Shown piece after piece: positions 9,100-17,619 of a stretch of 64,000 nt of DNA; within the stretch, counting starts at the first letter, position 1, and each line of letters starts with the position of its first letter. A program made the translations under genes and the position numbers. Location: assembly GCA_965216585.1 (NCBI GenBank), contig CBDCGC010000003.1:496001-560000 (forward strand), given 5' to 3'. The stretch comes from CADEER01 sp965216585 (GTDB lineage Bacteria; Desulfobacterota; Binatia; HRBIN30; CADEER01). The notes beneath the pieces are model-generated. The model did no database searches. It saw only the letters and a program-made list of their open reading frames with translations, and was not told the origin of the DNA.

Positions 9100-11634
9100 T
9101 CAGCGCAAACGTGCCACTGCGCTTTCCTCGACCCACCCCTTACGGCCGTCGCCGCGGGTTACGCGCAACCAGCCTTCACTCTGCCCTTCGATGTGCAGGC
9201 GTGTGCCGGCCAGCGCCTCGAAGTGCTCGGTGCCGTCGGCCTGCGGCTCGAAGCGAACCACAGCGCCCGTGCCGGCCGTGACGACGGCTTCGTTCCACAG
9301 CTCCAGCGCCTGGGCGCGATACATCAGATTGACGGCAATCACGGCGCACAGCACTCCGGCGATGCGCGCCACCGTCCAAGCCAGAGGTTGCCACGCGAGG
9401 CGGACGATGCCGAGGGCGAGGACCGTCCAGAAACACCACCAGGTGATGGTGAACGCCGTCGCAAGTCCGGACTCGGTCGTGCGGTAGGCAATGAAGAAGA
9501 GGACCCGCCGCCACAAGGAGTCTCGCTCTTCGGCGATCTCGAGAGATTCCTCGGCGAAGGATCGGTTGGCGGCGACGTCCGGATCGTTGGGCAGCAGGCG
9601 CTGCGCTCGCAAGTAGCTGGCCAACGCTCGCGCCTGATCACCAACCTTGAAGAAGGCATTGCCAGTATTGAAGCTCAGCGCACCACTCTCGCTTCCCCGC
9701 GCCCGCGCTTCGCCGTAGTTCTCGAGCGCTTCCTCGTAACGGCCCTCCGCATAGGCGTGGTTGCCGGCAAAGAACGCCGCCGCCGGGCCGACGTCACTCG
9801 CGACGTCGGCGCGCAGCGGGCCGCTCAGCGTCGCCGCAAAGACGACGCCAGAGAACGCCAACAGCCAGAGAAGGGCACGCGCCATGTGCTCGGAGAGGTC
9901 CTGGCGGTCTTCGGCCGCATCGATGATGCGGCGCGCCCGCCGCGCCATCGCCGCCCGCTCGCCGTCGCCGTCGCTGGATGGCGCATAGCGCTGGCGCTCG
10001 ACATCGGCAAAAAACGAGCGCACGTCATCACTCAGCCCCGAGTCGAAACCGACCTCACGCAGGCGGCGCGCCGCGCGCTCGCCGTCGACCGCACCGACCG
10101 GCAGATCGAGCTTGGCGGAAAGATAGTCGGTGACCGCCCGCGCCATGACATCGAGCGACGGATTGCCGGCCAGAGCCGCCACCGCCTGCGGACCCGCCAT
10201 GCGATAGCGCCGCAACTTCGGATTGGCGGAAAGGAGATTCTCCTGGTGGTTGCGCCACCACAACAGGCCAAAGGCGACCACCGGAACGCAATTGACCAAC
10301 CAAAACCACAGCGAACCCACCGCAGTCGAGCCGACGTCGACCCACCTTCCCGGCGTGCTCTTGATGTAGACGATGTCGCGACCGAGCGGACCCGGCGCCT
10401 TTTCCGCCCGCCCCGAAGCTCCCTGCGCAACCACTGCCGATTGCGCATCGGCGCCCGCCTTCACTCGCAACCGGATCGGTCCGCGCCGCACCGAACGGTA
10501 CTCCTCTTTCTGCGGGTCGAAAAACGACAGCTCGAGCGCCGGCAACTCCTGAACGCTCGTCGATTGCGGAATCACCACCTGCTCGATACCGCGCTTCCCT
10601 TTGCCGAGATTCTTCAGTGGAACCGGATCATAGGCGCGAAGCTGATCGCTGGCGTGCAGCCGCGGCGGCGTCGCTTTCGCCAGCTCACCGTCGCCCTGGA
10701 CGACCACTCGCACAGTGATCGGGTCGCCGGCATTCAACTCTTGCGGCGCCGCCGAGACGCGCAGATCGAAGTTGCCGACGGCGCCAGCAAATCCCGTCGG
10801 CCTGCCTTCGGCGGGCAACGCTCGCGCCTCGTAGGAAACGGGATCACTGCGCACCTCGACCGGGCGGCGCTCGGAAAACCCGCCCAGCATGTCGAAGACA
10901 CTGCCGCGGCGCCGCTGGCGGCGCTGGAGAACGCTGAGATCCATCTTGGCGCGCAGCTCGCCGGCGCCGGCGCGCAGCGCCGATACGTGCGTCTCGAGAT
11001 AGAGGACTCGATACTGGTGTCCGCCGATGTGCTCGTCGCGTTGCGCCGGCTGCGGCATCTTGCCAACCGAAAGCCCTTGCCCCTCGATCTCCGGAAAGTG
11101 CATCTCATCGACGCGGGTTCCATTCGGAATCAGCAAGCGAACCGTCAGCGGCACCCGCTCACCGACATACGGTCGCTGCTTGCCCAGGCGCAGCTCGAGA
11201 CGCAGTCCCGGTGCGCCAGCCGACGCCTTGCTCCCCTCACCTCGCGGCTGCACCTGCACCGACACCTGGTTGGAGCGAAGCTTGGTGCCGCCAACGTCGA
11301 TTTCGACCGGACCCAGGGTGTAGGACCCCGGTTTTTGCGCGATCAACTGGAAGCGATGCGAAACGCTACTCGACATCTGCCCGTTGACGAAGCTCATCTG
11401 CGTCGACGGCCCCACGTACTGGGCGCGAAAGCCGTCCACCGCGAGCTGCGGTGCGGCGGCGTCCTGACTCCCCTGCACCTGCACGGTCAGCACCGTCGAG
11501 TCGCCGACCTCCAATCGAGCCCGGTCGACGGCGATGGATACGCTCGCCGACTGGGCGGGGGCGACCGCGGCCAAAACATGCATCACCACCACAATCGCAA
11601 GCGAGATCGAGCGCCGGGACTTCATTGCGATCAC
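9100..11634 (-). CDS. BatD-BatE fusion protein (aerotolerance operon)
   Basis: 844 residues. A signal peptide (about 1-30) is followed by BatD-type beta-sandwich repeats (LEVGDSTVLTVQVQG, KPGSYTLGPVEIDVGGTKLRS) to about residue 400, a membrane segment near 440-460 (FWLVNCVPVVAFGLLWW), a cytosolic helical part, another membrane segment near 595-610, a TPR-like region (about 625-690), two more membrane segments and a C-terminal SH3-like domain ending KGWVEESAVARLR. In Bacteroidetes the BatD and BatE parts are usually separate genes. Bat proteins are linked to oxidative or envelope stress with MoxR; mechanism unresolved. The start GTG overlaps the upstream stop (GTGA); an ATG 9 nt later is an alternative. 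Confidence 0.85.
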   Translation of the reverse strand: MIAMKSRRSISLAIVVVMHVLAAVAPAQSASVSIAVDRARLEVGDSTVLTVQVQGSQDAAAPQLAVDGFRAQYVGPSTQMSFVNGQMSSSVSHRFQLIAQKPGSYTLGPVEIDVGGTKLRSNQVSVQVQPRGEGSKASAGAPGLRLELRLGKQRPYVGERVPLTVRLLIPNGTRVDEMHFPEIEGQGLSVGKMPQPAQRDEHIGGHQYRVLYLETHVSALRAGAGELRAKMDLSVLQRRQRRRGSVFDMLGGFSERRPVEVRSDPVSYEARALPAEGRPTGFAGAVGNFDLRVSAAPQELNAGDPITVRVVVQGDGELAKATPPRLHASDQLRAYDPVPLKNLGKGKRGIEQVVIPQSTSVQELPALELSFFDPQKEEYRSVRRGPIRLRVKAGADAQSAVVAQGASGRAEKAPGPLGRDIVYIKSTPGRWVDVGSTAVGSLWFWLVNCVPVVAFGLLWWRNHQENLLSANPKLRRYRMAGPQAVAALAGNPSLDVMARAVTDYLSAKLDLPVGAVDGERAARRLREVGFDSGLSDDVRSFFADVERQRYAPSSDGDGERAAMARRARRIIDAAEDRQDLSEHMARALLWLLAFSGVVFAATLSGPLRADVASDVGPAAAFFAGNHAYAEGRYEEALENYGEARARGSESGALSFNTGNAFFKVGDQARALASYLRAQRLLPNDPDVAANRSFAEESLEIAEERDSLWRRVLFFIAYRTTESGLATAFTITWWCFWTVLALGIVRLAWQPLAWTVARIAGVLCAVIAVNLMYRAQALELWNEAVVTAGTGAVVRFEPQADGTEHFEALAGTRLHIEGQSEGWLRVTRGDGRKGWVEESAVARLR

Positions 11635-13619
11635 CAGTCCTGACGCGGATCGCCGAGACCGGCAACACCCACTTTGCGTTCGATGTCCTGCGGCCCGAGC
11701 TCCTCCTCGCGCGCCGCATCGAGAACGGCGCGCGCCGCCTGCTCCTCCTCGCTTTCGCGATCCGACTCGGCCCCCTCTGCGGCGCCGCCACCGGGCTCCT
11801 GCTCGGCCGGCGGCTCCTCCTCTTGCTCCTCGCCTGCGCCGCCGCCCTGCTCGTCCTGAGGCTCTTGCTGCTCCGGTTGCTCCGACGGCTGCTGCTCTTC
11901 CCCCTGGTTCTGACTCTCTTGCGGCTGCTGCTCTTGCTCCTCCTCCTCGCCGCCCTGCTCTTCCTGTTGCTCTTCCTGCTGTTGGTCTTCTTGCTGTTCT
12001 TCTTGCTGCTCTTGCTGGTCCTGTCGCTGCTCTTGCTGTTCTTCCTGGTTTTCCTGCTCCTCCTGGTTTTCCTGGTTTTGGCGCTCCTGCTCCAAGCGCT
12101 CGCGCAACTCTTCAATGCGGCGTTCGACCAGCTCGTGGTTGTACTTCGCGTCGGTGTTGGCAGAATCCGCTCCCATGGCGCGGCGGTAGGCGAGCAACGC
12201 CTGCGCCCAACTCTCGAGGGTTCGCTGCGGGTCGTCGTTCTCCACCTCCGCACCGAGGCGAAAGTGGGCGTTGCCGAGGTTGTAGTTGGCAACCGCCAGC
12301 CACTCTTCATCGCCCTGCGCAGCCACTTTTTCGAGCGCCTCGACGGCATCCTGATAGCGGCCCTGCTTGTAGAGCGCCGCCGCGAGATCGAATTGCAACA
12401 ACGGCGACGCCGGCGATTCGACGAGCGCTTCACCAAAGGTCGAGACCGCCGCTGCGTACTCGCCCTTGGCAAATTGCTCGACACCCTGGTTGACGGGATC
12501 GCTCTTCTCGTCGAAGAGGCCAGCCGACGCCGGCGCGGCCGGCGCCAACCACACCATCAGAGCCAGGGCGGCGAGAGCGCGGCGGCCGGCGAGCGATCGC
12601 AGGCGGCGCAACCAGACACCCACGGGCGACTGCCGCGGCCGCTCACCGACCAGGCTTTCGAGGAACAAGAGGAGAAGCGCCAGCAAGAGCGGAATCTGAA
12701 AGCGCTCCTCGTAGCGCCGTTCCAACCCGCTGTCGACCTCGCGTCTCTCCATCTTGGCGATGTGCTCATCGAAGACCTCATCGAGACCGAGCTGCGGCCC
12801 GAGTCCGCGCACGTAGGCGCCACCGCTGTTCAAGGCCAGGTCGCGCAGGAGCGACTCGTTCAATCTCGACTTGACGACCTGTCCCTTGCGATCCTTGACG
12901 TAGCCCCGGGTGCCCGGCAGCGGCAAGAGCTCGCCCTCCGGCGTGCCGATGCCAACCGTGTAGATCTTGACGCCCCGCTCGGCCGCCTGCTCCGCCGCGG
13001 CGAGGGCATCGCCCTCGTGATCCTCGCCATCGGTGATGAGAATGAGCGCCTCGTACTTGCCCTGGCGCGCTTCGAAGGCCCGCAGACTGGTCTCGATGGC
13101 GCGCGTCAGTGACGTCCCACCGCGCGGAATGATTCCAACCTGGAGAGCGCGCAGGGAGCGTGCAAAGGCGGCGTAGTCGAGGGTCAACGGAGTTTCCAGA
13201 AAGGCCGTGCCGGAGTAAGCGACCAAGCCGATGCGATCGCCGCGCAAGCGCGGCAGCAGATCGAGCACGGCCAACTTGGCGCGCTCCAGGCGATTGGGCT
13301 TGACGTCGGTCGCCAGCATGCTGCGCGAGGTATCGAGAGCGACGATCAGGTCGATCCCCTCCCGGCGCACTTCCTCCCAGTGAAAGCCGTACTTCGGTCC
13401 GGCGAGCGCAACGATCAGCGATGCCAACGCCACCAGGCGCAGCAACAGGCGCAGCAGGCGGCGGCGCTGGCTCAGCCCCCGGGCCAGGCGGGCAACCACC
13501 GAGTCATCGGCAAAGGTCTGCAGCGCAAGTCGGCGCTGCCGCCAGGCAAAGGCGAGCGCGACGGCGACGACCGCCAGCGCCAACCACAGCAGATGATATC
13601 CCGGATCACGCCACAACAT
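11631..13619 (-). CDS. BatB-BatC fusion: von Willebrand A domain, TPR and Gln/Glu-rich tail
   Basis: 662 residues. Two N-terminal membrane segments (about 8-25 and 55-73) precede a VWA domain whose MIDAS motif is Asp96-Thr-Ser98-Arg-Ser100, with ILITDGEDHEGD later. A further membrane segment (about 306-322) closes the BatB-like part. After a hydrophobic segment near 350, TPR-like helices (about 365-490) correspond to BatC. Residues about 490-620 are a highly charged tail dominated by Gln and Glu. The VWA domain probably binds a partner through a metal ion at the outer membrane face; no enzymatic role is known. Downstream of batA in the MoxR operon; its stop overlaps the next start. Confidence 0.87.
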   Translation of the reverse strand: MLWRDPGYHLLWLALAVVAVALAFAWRQRRLALQTFADDSVVARLARGLSQRRRLLRLLLRLVALASLIVALAGPKYGFHWEEVRREGIDLIVALDTSRSMLATDVKPNRLERAKLAVLDLLPRLRGDRIGLVAYSGTAFLETPLTLDYAAFARSLRALQVGIIPRGGTSLTRAIETSLRAFEARQGKYEALILITDGEDHEGDALAAAEQAAERGVKIYTVGIGTPEGELLPLPGTRGYVKDRKGQVVKSRLNESLLRDLALNSGGAYVRGLGPQLGLDEVFDEHIAKMERREVDSGLERRYEERFQIPLLLALLLLFLESLVGERPRQSPVGVWLRRLRSLAGRRALAALALMVWLAPAAPASAGLFDEKSDPVNQGVEQFAKGEYAAAVSTFGEALVESPASPLLQFDLAAALYKQGRYQDAVEALEKVAAQGDEEWLAVANYNLGNAHFRLGAEVENDDPQRTLESWAQALLAYRRAMGADSANTDAKYNHELVERRIEELRERLEQERQNQENQEEQENQEEQQEQRQDQQEQQEEQQEDQQQEEQQEEQGGEEEEQEQQPQESQNQGEEQQPSEQPEQQEPQDEQGGGAGEEQEEEPPAEQEPGGGAAEGAESDRESEEEQAARAVLDAAREEELGPQDIERKVGVAGLGDPRQDW
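11830..12090 (-). repeat. Gln/Glu-rich low-complexity coding tract
   Basis: A stretch encoding mainly Gln, Glu, Asp and Asn in short degenerate units (EQQEEQQEDQQQ-like) within the BatC part. On the plus strand it reads as CTC/CTG/TTG-rich sequence, creating a long spurious leucine-rich frame. Charge and composition suggest a disordered acidic tail. Confidence 0.8.
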
Positions 13620-13643
13620 CGTCCTACCCTTCGCCGCCCAACC

Positions 13644-14633
13644 TCACGGCAGCACCCGCAACCAAGTCTCCGCCAGCAGCAATTCCACAGCCAAGAGAAG
13701 GATCGCCGGCATCACCAACCACGGGTAGAGCTCGTGGTAATCGAGATAGAGCAAGCCTTCGTGCTCGGTCTTTTCCAGGCCGTCGATCTCGGCGTAGATC
13801 TCGCCCAGGCTTTCCGTATCGACGGCGCGAAAGTACTTTCCCCCGGCGATCGACGCCATCTTGCGCAAAGTATCCTCGTCGATGTCCACCTGCATCGGCA
13901 CGTAGCGCTTGTTGCCGAAGAAATCGGTGCTCGGGTAGCGCGCGACACCGCGCGTACCGGCACCGATCGTGTAGACGCGATAGCCGAGAGTCGCCGCCGC
14001 CTCGGCCGCCGACAGCGGCATCACTCGGCCGGCATTGTTCTGGCCGTCGGTCAACAACACGATGACCTTGCTCTTGGTCTCCGACTTTTCCAGAGCGTTG
14101 ACCGCCGTCGCCAGCGCCGATCCCACCGCCGTACCGTCTTCGATGACGCCGATCTCGGCGCGGTCGAGGTTGGACAACAACCAGCCGTGATCGAGGGTCA
14201 GCGGCGACTGCAGATACGGGCGGGCGGCGAAGAGAACCAGGCCGATGCGATCGCCGCGCCGGCTCTCGACGAACGAGCGCACTGCCTGCTTGACGACCTG
14301 CAGCCGATTGGCCGGCCCCGCCGCGAGCGTAAAGTCCTCCGCCAACATGCTGCTCGACACGTCGACGGCGAGCATGATGTCGATTCCCTCGCTGCGCATC
14401 ACGCTCTCTTCGTTGCCCATCTGCGGCCGCGCCAGGGCGAGGATGATCATCGCGGCCGCAGCCAGACGCAACCATGGCAAATAGCGGCGCCAACGGGTCC
14501 GCGCGCCGCTGCCAACCTTCTCGAACAAGGCGAGCGAGGAAAAGCTCAGCGCCGGCGGGCGGGCACCCCACCAACGCCAGAGCAGCGGCAGCGCCGCCAG
14601 CAGGAGCAACGCCCACGGATCATGCAGCCGCAT
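13644..14633 (-). CDS. BatA-like von Willebrand A domain membrane protein
   Basis: 329 residues from the ATG beginning MRLHDPWALL; upstream residues in the frame are Arg-rich and lie within the previous gene, so they are excluded. A membrane segment at about 7-22, a second at about 56-68, a VWA domain with MIDAS motif Asp91-Val-Ser93-Ser-Ser95 and a conserved VIVLLTDGQNN, and a C-terminal membrane anchor (about 303-320). Length and topology match BatA. Overlaps the preceding gene by 14 bp, and the BatB-C gene follows after a 24-bp gap. Probably forms a membrane complex with BatB-C and BatD-E under MoxR control. Confidence 0.88.
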   Translation of the reverse strand: MRLHDPWALLLLAALPLLWRWWGARPPALSFSSLALFEKVGSGARTRWRRYLPWLRLAAAAMIILALARPQMGNEESVMRSEGIDIMLAVDVSSSMLAEDFTLAAGPANRLQVVKQAVRSFVESRRGDRIGLVLFAARPYLQSPLTLDHGWLLSNLDRAEIGVIEDGTAVGSALATAVNALEKSETKSKVIVLLTDGQNNAGRVMPLSAAEAAATLGYRVYTIGAGTRGVARYPSTDFFGNKRYVPMQVDIDEDTLRKMASIAGGKYFRAVDTESLGEIYAEIDGLEKTEHEGLLYLDYHELYPWLVMPAILLLAVELLLAETWLRVLP

Positions 14634-15582
14634 CGTGCGCCTCCAGCCGCGGCGCCGTCGTCGACACGAATTCGCGCGCCGCCTCGTAGGCCTTCTCGCC
14701 TTGCTCGACGGTCGGTACGTGACGGGCAAACTTCACCAAATCCGCTTCACTCAAGAACTCACCCAAGCGGGCGCGATGCTGCGCCTCCAGCTCGGAGCTG
14801 GACTGCGCCACCTGCAAGAACTCCTCCGTCGTCATCTCGGGGGCGCGGACGTGAAACCGGCCTTCGATGTACTCGCGCACGATGCGCGATAGGCGAACGT
14901 AGAACTCGGGCTGTCGCCCTTCTTCGAGCAATCGCGCACGCCGCAGGTGAGTCAACGCCTCCAGCGCCAGTTCATGTGCCGGCCGCTGCGGCACCGCCGA
15001 ATCCTGACGGCGCGACCACAAGCGGCGAGCGAGCAGGGCCAGGACGCCAACCAGCAGTGCCAGCGCCGCCAACCCTCCATAGAGCGATCTTCGGTCGCGC
15101 GGTACGCCGACCGGACCGACGATCTCTTTGATGTCCGCCGTCGCCAGGGCCTCTTCGTCCGGTAGCAGCGACACGATGGTGACGACTGCCTCGGGCACGT
15201 CGACTTGCTCGACACCGCCACCGGCGACGCGATAGCCGACCACTCCCCCTTTGACGAGCTGGTGCCCAGTCGAGTAGCCGACCAGATCGTACCACTGCTC
15301 GTGGACCCGCTTGCCATCCTCGCTTTCACCGGGCGCTGATGAGCCGAAATCGCGGATCAAGAACTCACCGATTCGATCGACCAGCAGCGGCATGACGATC
15401 TCGGCATCATCGCTGCTTTCGACGCGCACGAAGTAGCGGAACGCTGTCCCGATTTCGCTTCGATCCGGCTCGACTCTCGCCGACACCTCGATCGGCGCGC
15501 CCGCCTCCGTCGCCGCGCTCGCCGGCGCCAATGCAACGAGCCAAGAGAGTGCCGCGACTGCCAACCTCATCGCGATCCCCAT
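14620..15582 (-). CDS. BatD-like/DUF4381-like membrane protein of the MoxR-Bat operon
   Basis: 320 residues. A signal peptide (to about residue 25, ALAPASA), a beta-rich periplasmic domain of about 150 residues resembling one BatD repeat, one membrane segment (about 178-196, GLAALALLVGVLALLARRLW) and a cytosolic helical region with VRLSRIVREYIEGRF and MTTEEFLQ, features of the DUF4381-type proteins found beside DUF58 and BatA genes. The start ATG shares one base with the DUF58 stop (TGATG); a GTG one codon upstream (GTGA overlap) is possible. Function unknown; the position implies a structural part of the Bat complex. Confidence 0.75.
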   Translation of the reverse strand: MGIAMRLAVAALSWLVALAPASAATEAGAPIEVSARVEPDRSEIGTAFRYFVRVESSDDAEIVMPLLVDRIGEFLIRDFGSSAPGESEDGKRVHEQWYDLVGYSTGHQLVKGGVVGYRVAGGGVEQVDVPEAVVTIVSLLPDEEALATADIKEIVGPVGVPRDRRSLYGGLAALALLVGVLALLARRLWSRRQDSAVPQRPAHELALEALTHLRRARLLEEGRQPEFYVRLSRIVREYIEGRFHVRAPEMTTEEFLQVAQSSSELEAQHRARLGEFLSEADLVKFARHVPTVEQGEKAYEAAREFVSTTAPRLEAHDAAA

Positions 15583-16448
15583 CACTGCCTGGCGCGAAAG
15601 AAGCGCATCAGCTCGCGAACGTAGGGTTCATCGGTACGCACGCGCACGGCGTCGACGTCGATCGAGCGCAGCGTCCGATCGCGTTGCTCGCGGCGCTCCA
15701 CCTGTCGCGCGCGGAACGCCTCCCGTACTTTCGCATCCGACGTGTCGACGACGATCTCGGCGCCGCTCTCCGCATCCTGCAGAGCGAGCATCCCGGCGCC
15801 CGCGAGCTCGAGCTCGCGCGGATCTTCGAGAACCACGGAAACCAAATCGTGTCGCCGCCGCGCGATGCGCAGCGCGCGCTTGATGTCGGCTTGCAGAAAG
15901 TCCGAGAGGAGGAACACCACACAACGGCGGTGTGTCACCTTTGCCAGGTGATCGAGCGCCATCGGAATGTCCGTCCCAACTCCTTGGGGTTGGTGATTGA
16001 GGATCTCGCGAACGACCCGGAGAACGTGGCGATTGCCTTTGCGCGGCGGCAGCGCCAGCTCGACGCGGTCGGTGAACATGACGAGGCCGACCTTGTCGTT
16101 GTTGGCGATCGCCGAGAACGCGAGCACGGCCGCCAGCTCTGCGGCCAGCTCTTGCTTGAAACGCGCGCCGGAGCCGAAGTGCGTCGAGCCGCTGGCGTCG
16201 ACGAGCAACATCACGGTCAGCTCGCGCTCTTCGACGAAACGCTTGACGTGCGGCTCGCCGGTCCGCGCCGTCACGTTCCAATCGATGGTCCGCACGTCGT
16301 CACCGGGCAGGTAGCCGCGCACCTCGGAGAACTCCATACCGCGGCCCTTGAAGACGCTCTGGTACTGGCCGCCGAAGAGATCGCTGACCAGATGGCTGGT
16401 GCGGATCTGGATCTTACGGATCTCTTTGATTTGCTCCGAGCTCAGCAT
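15582..16448 (-). CDS. DUF58 domain protein (VWA-like, MoxR partner)
   Basis: 288 residues. The DUF58 signature is present: GRGMEFSEVRGYLPGDDVR followed by IDWNVTARTGEP, then a VWA-type beta strand with Asp84-Ala-Ser86-Gly-Ser88 and VVFLLSDFL. DUF58 proteins almost always follow moxR, as here (6-bp gap), and are thought to be partners or clients of the AAA ATPase in assembling VWA complexes. No membrane segment, so probably cytosolic. It leads into the BatD-like gene with a 1-bp stop/start overlap. Confidence 0.9.
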   Translation of the reverse strand: MLSSEQIKEIRKIQIRTSHLVSDLFGGQYQSVFKGRGMEFSEVRGYLPGDDVRTIDWNVTARTGEPHVKRFVEERELTVMLLVDASGSTHFGSGARFKQELAAELAAVLAFSAIANNDKVGLVMFTDRVELALPPRKGNRHVLRVVREILNHQPQGVGTDIPMALDHLAKVTHRRCVVFLLSDFLQADIKRALRIARRRHDLVSVVLEDPRELELAGAGMLALQDAESGAEIVVDTSDAKVREAFRARQVERREQRDRTLRSIDVDAVRVRTDEPYVRELMRFFRARQ

Positions 16449-16454
16449 CGCCGG

Positions 16455-17444
16455 CTACGGAACGGGCACTCCGTCGAAAATGCGCTGCACGATCGTATCC
16501 GACGTCATCTCTTCCGCCTCGGCTTCATAGGAAATGGAAACCCTGTGGCGCAGGACGTCGGCACCAATCGTCTTGACGTCTTGCGGCGTCACATAGGCAC
16601 GGCCCTCGACGAAGGCATGCGCCTTGGCAGCGAGCGTGAGAAAGAGCGTCGCGCGCGGCGAGGCGCCGTATTGGATGAACGGCGCCAGATCGAGGTCGAA
16701 GGATTGAGGGTCGCGCGTCGCGACGACGAGATCGATGACGTACTCCTTGATCTTGTCGTCGATATAGACGGCATCGACCAGCTTGCGCGCACCGACGATG
16801 TCCTGCGGCGAGATGATGCTGTCGACGGCCGGCGCCGACTCGGTCGATGCCATGCGATCGAGAATCAACCGTTCCTCCTCGCGCGAAGGGTAGTCGACGG
16901 AGAGCTTCAACATGAACCGGTCGACCTGCGCTTCCGGCAGTGGGTACGTGCCCTCTTGCTCGATCGGATTCTGCGTCGCCAGGACCAGGAAAGGCGAAGG
17001 CAGAGCAAAGGTCTCGTCGCCGATCGTCACCTGGCGTTCCTGCATCGCCTCGAGCAGCGCGCTCTGCACCTTGGCTGGAGCGCGGTTGATCTCGTCGGCG
17101 AGGATGATGTTGGCGAAGATCGGCCCCTTCTTGGTCGTGAACTCCCCTTCGCGCGGGTTGTAGATGAGGGTGCCGATGAGGTCGGCAGGCAACAAATCCG
17201 GTGTGAACTGGACCCGCCGGAAATCCGCATCGACCGCGTCGGCCAGTGTCTTCACCGCCGTCGTCTTGGCAAGTCCGGGCACGCCCTCGAGAAGCACGTG
17301 ACCGTTGGCGAGTAAACCAATCAACAGCCGGTCGATGACATAGCGCTGGCCGACGATGACCTTGCCAATTTCCTCGCGCAGGCGATAGACGAAAGCCGCG
17401 CCCTCGGCGATCTGATCGTTGGATACCGCACTTCCTTGCTCCAT
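16455..17444 (-). CDS. MoxR-family AAA+ ATPase
   Basis: 329 residues from the ATG beginning MEQGSAVSN, which has GGTGGAGG just upstream; an earlier in-frame TTG at 17510 is less likely. Walker A is Gly54-VPGLA-Lys60-Thr61; Walker B is ILADEINRAPAKVQ; sensor 1 is VLATQNPIEQEGTYPLPEAQ with the arginine-containing DRFML that follows. This is the MoxR signature. MoxR ATPases act as chaperone-like remodellers for VWA-domain proteins, three of which are encoded just downstream. First gene of the six-gene Bat operon, so the operon promoter should lie in 17445-17619. Confidence 0.93.
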   Translation of the reverse strand: MEQGSAVSNDQIAEGAAFVYRLREEIGKVIVGQRYVIDRLLIGLLANGHVLLEGVPGLAKTTAVKTLADAVDADFRRVQFTPDLLPADLIGTLIYNPREGEFTTKKGPIFANIILADEINRAPAKVQSALLEAMQERQVTIGDETFALPSPFLVLATQNPIEQEGTYPLPEAQVDRFMLKLSVDYPSREEERLILDRMASTESAPAVDSIISPQDIVGARKLVDAVYIDDKIKEYVIDLVVATRDPQSFDLDLAPFIQYGASPRATLFLTLAAKAHAFVEGRAYVTPQDVKTIGADVLRHRVSISYEAEAEEMTSDTIVQRIFDGVPVP

Positions 17445-17529
17445 GGCCTCCACCCGGTTGACCCGACGACCGTCTAGGACGGGCGCGGACGAAAAATATT
17501 CAGTCGCCAACGGTTAACCACGCACTTCA

Positions 17530-17594
17530 GACCCGTCAAGGCGGGTCGGCCACAGCGACGGCGCCCGCCGGCGGGGCACCCCTTGTGGTGCCCC
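17530..17594. promoter_or_regulatory. Consecutive hairpins in the moxR / sulfatase divergent region
   Basis: GACCCG-TCAAGG-CGGGTC (17530-17547) is followed by a GC-rich GCCCGCCGGCGGGGC stretch and by GGGGCACC-CCTTGT-GGTGCCCC (17573-17594, perfect 8-bp stem, 6-nt loop). No U-tract follows, so these are not ordinary terminators. They lie where the leaders of both divergent genes should be. Confidence 0.45.
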
Positions 17595-17619
17595 GGCCAC
17601 ACGAGATAGTGGCAGCCCT

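Noticed and set aside
9193..11643. A plus-strand open frame of about 800 codons antisense to the BatD/E gene
   Set aside because: Arg/His/Gln-rich translation without domains, opposite a well-supported gene.
11451..13112. A plus-strand frame rich in leucine resembling many membrane helices
   Set aside because: It is the complement of the Gln/Glu-rich tail and VWA region of the BatB/C gene.
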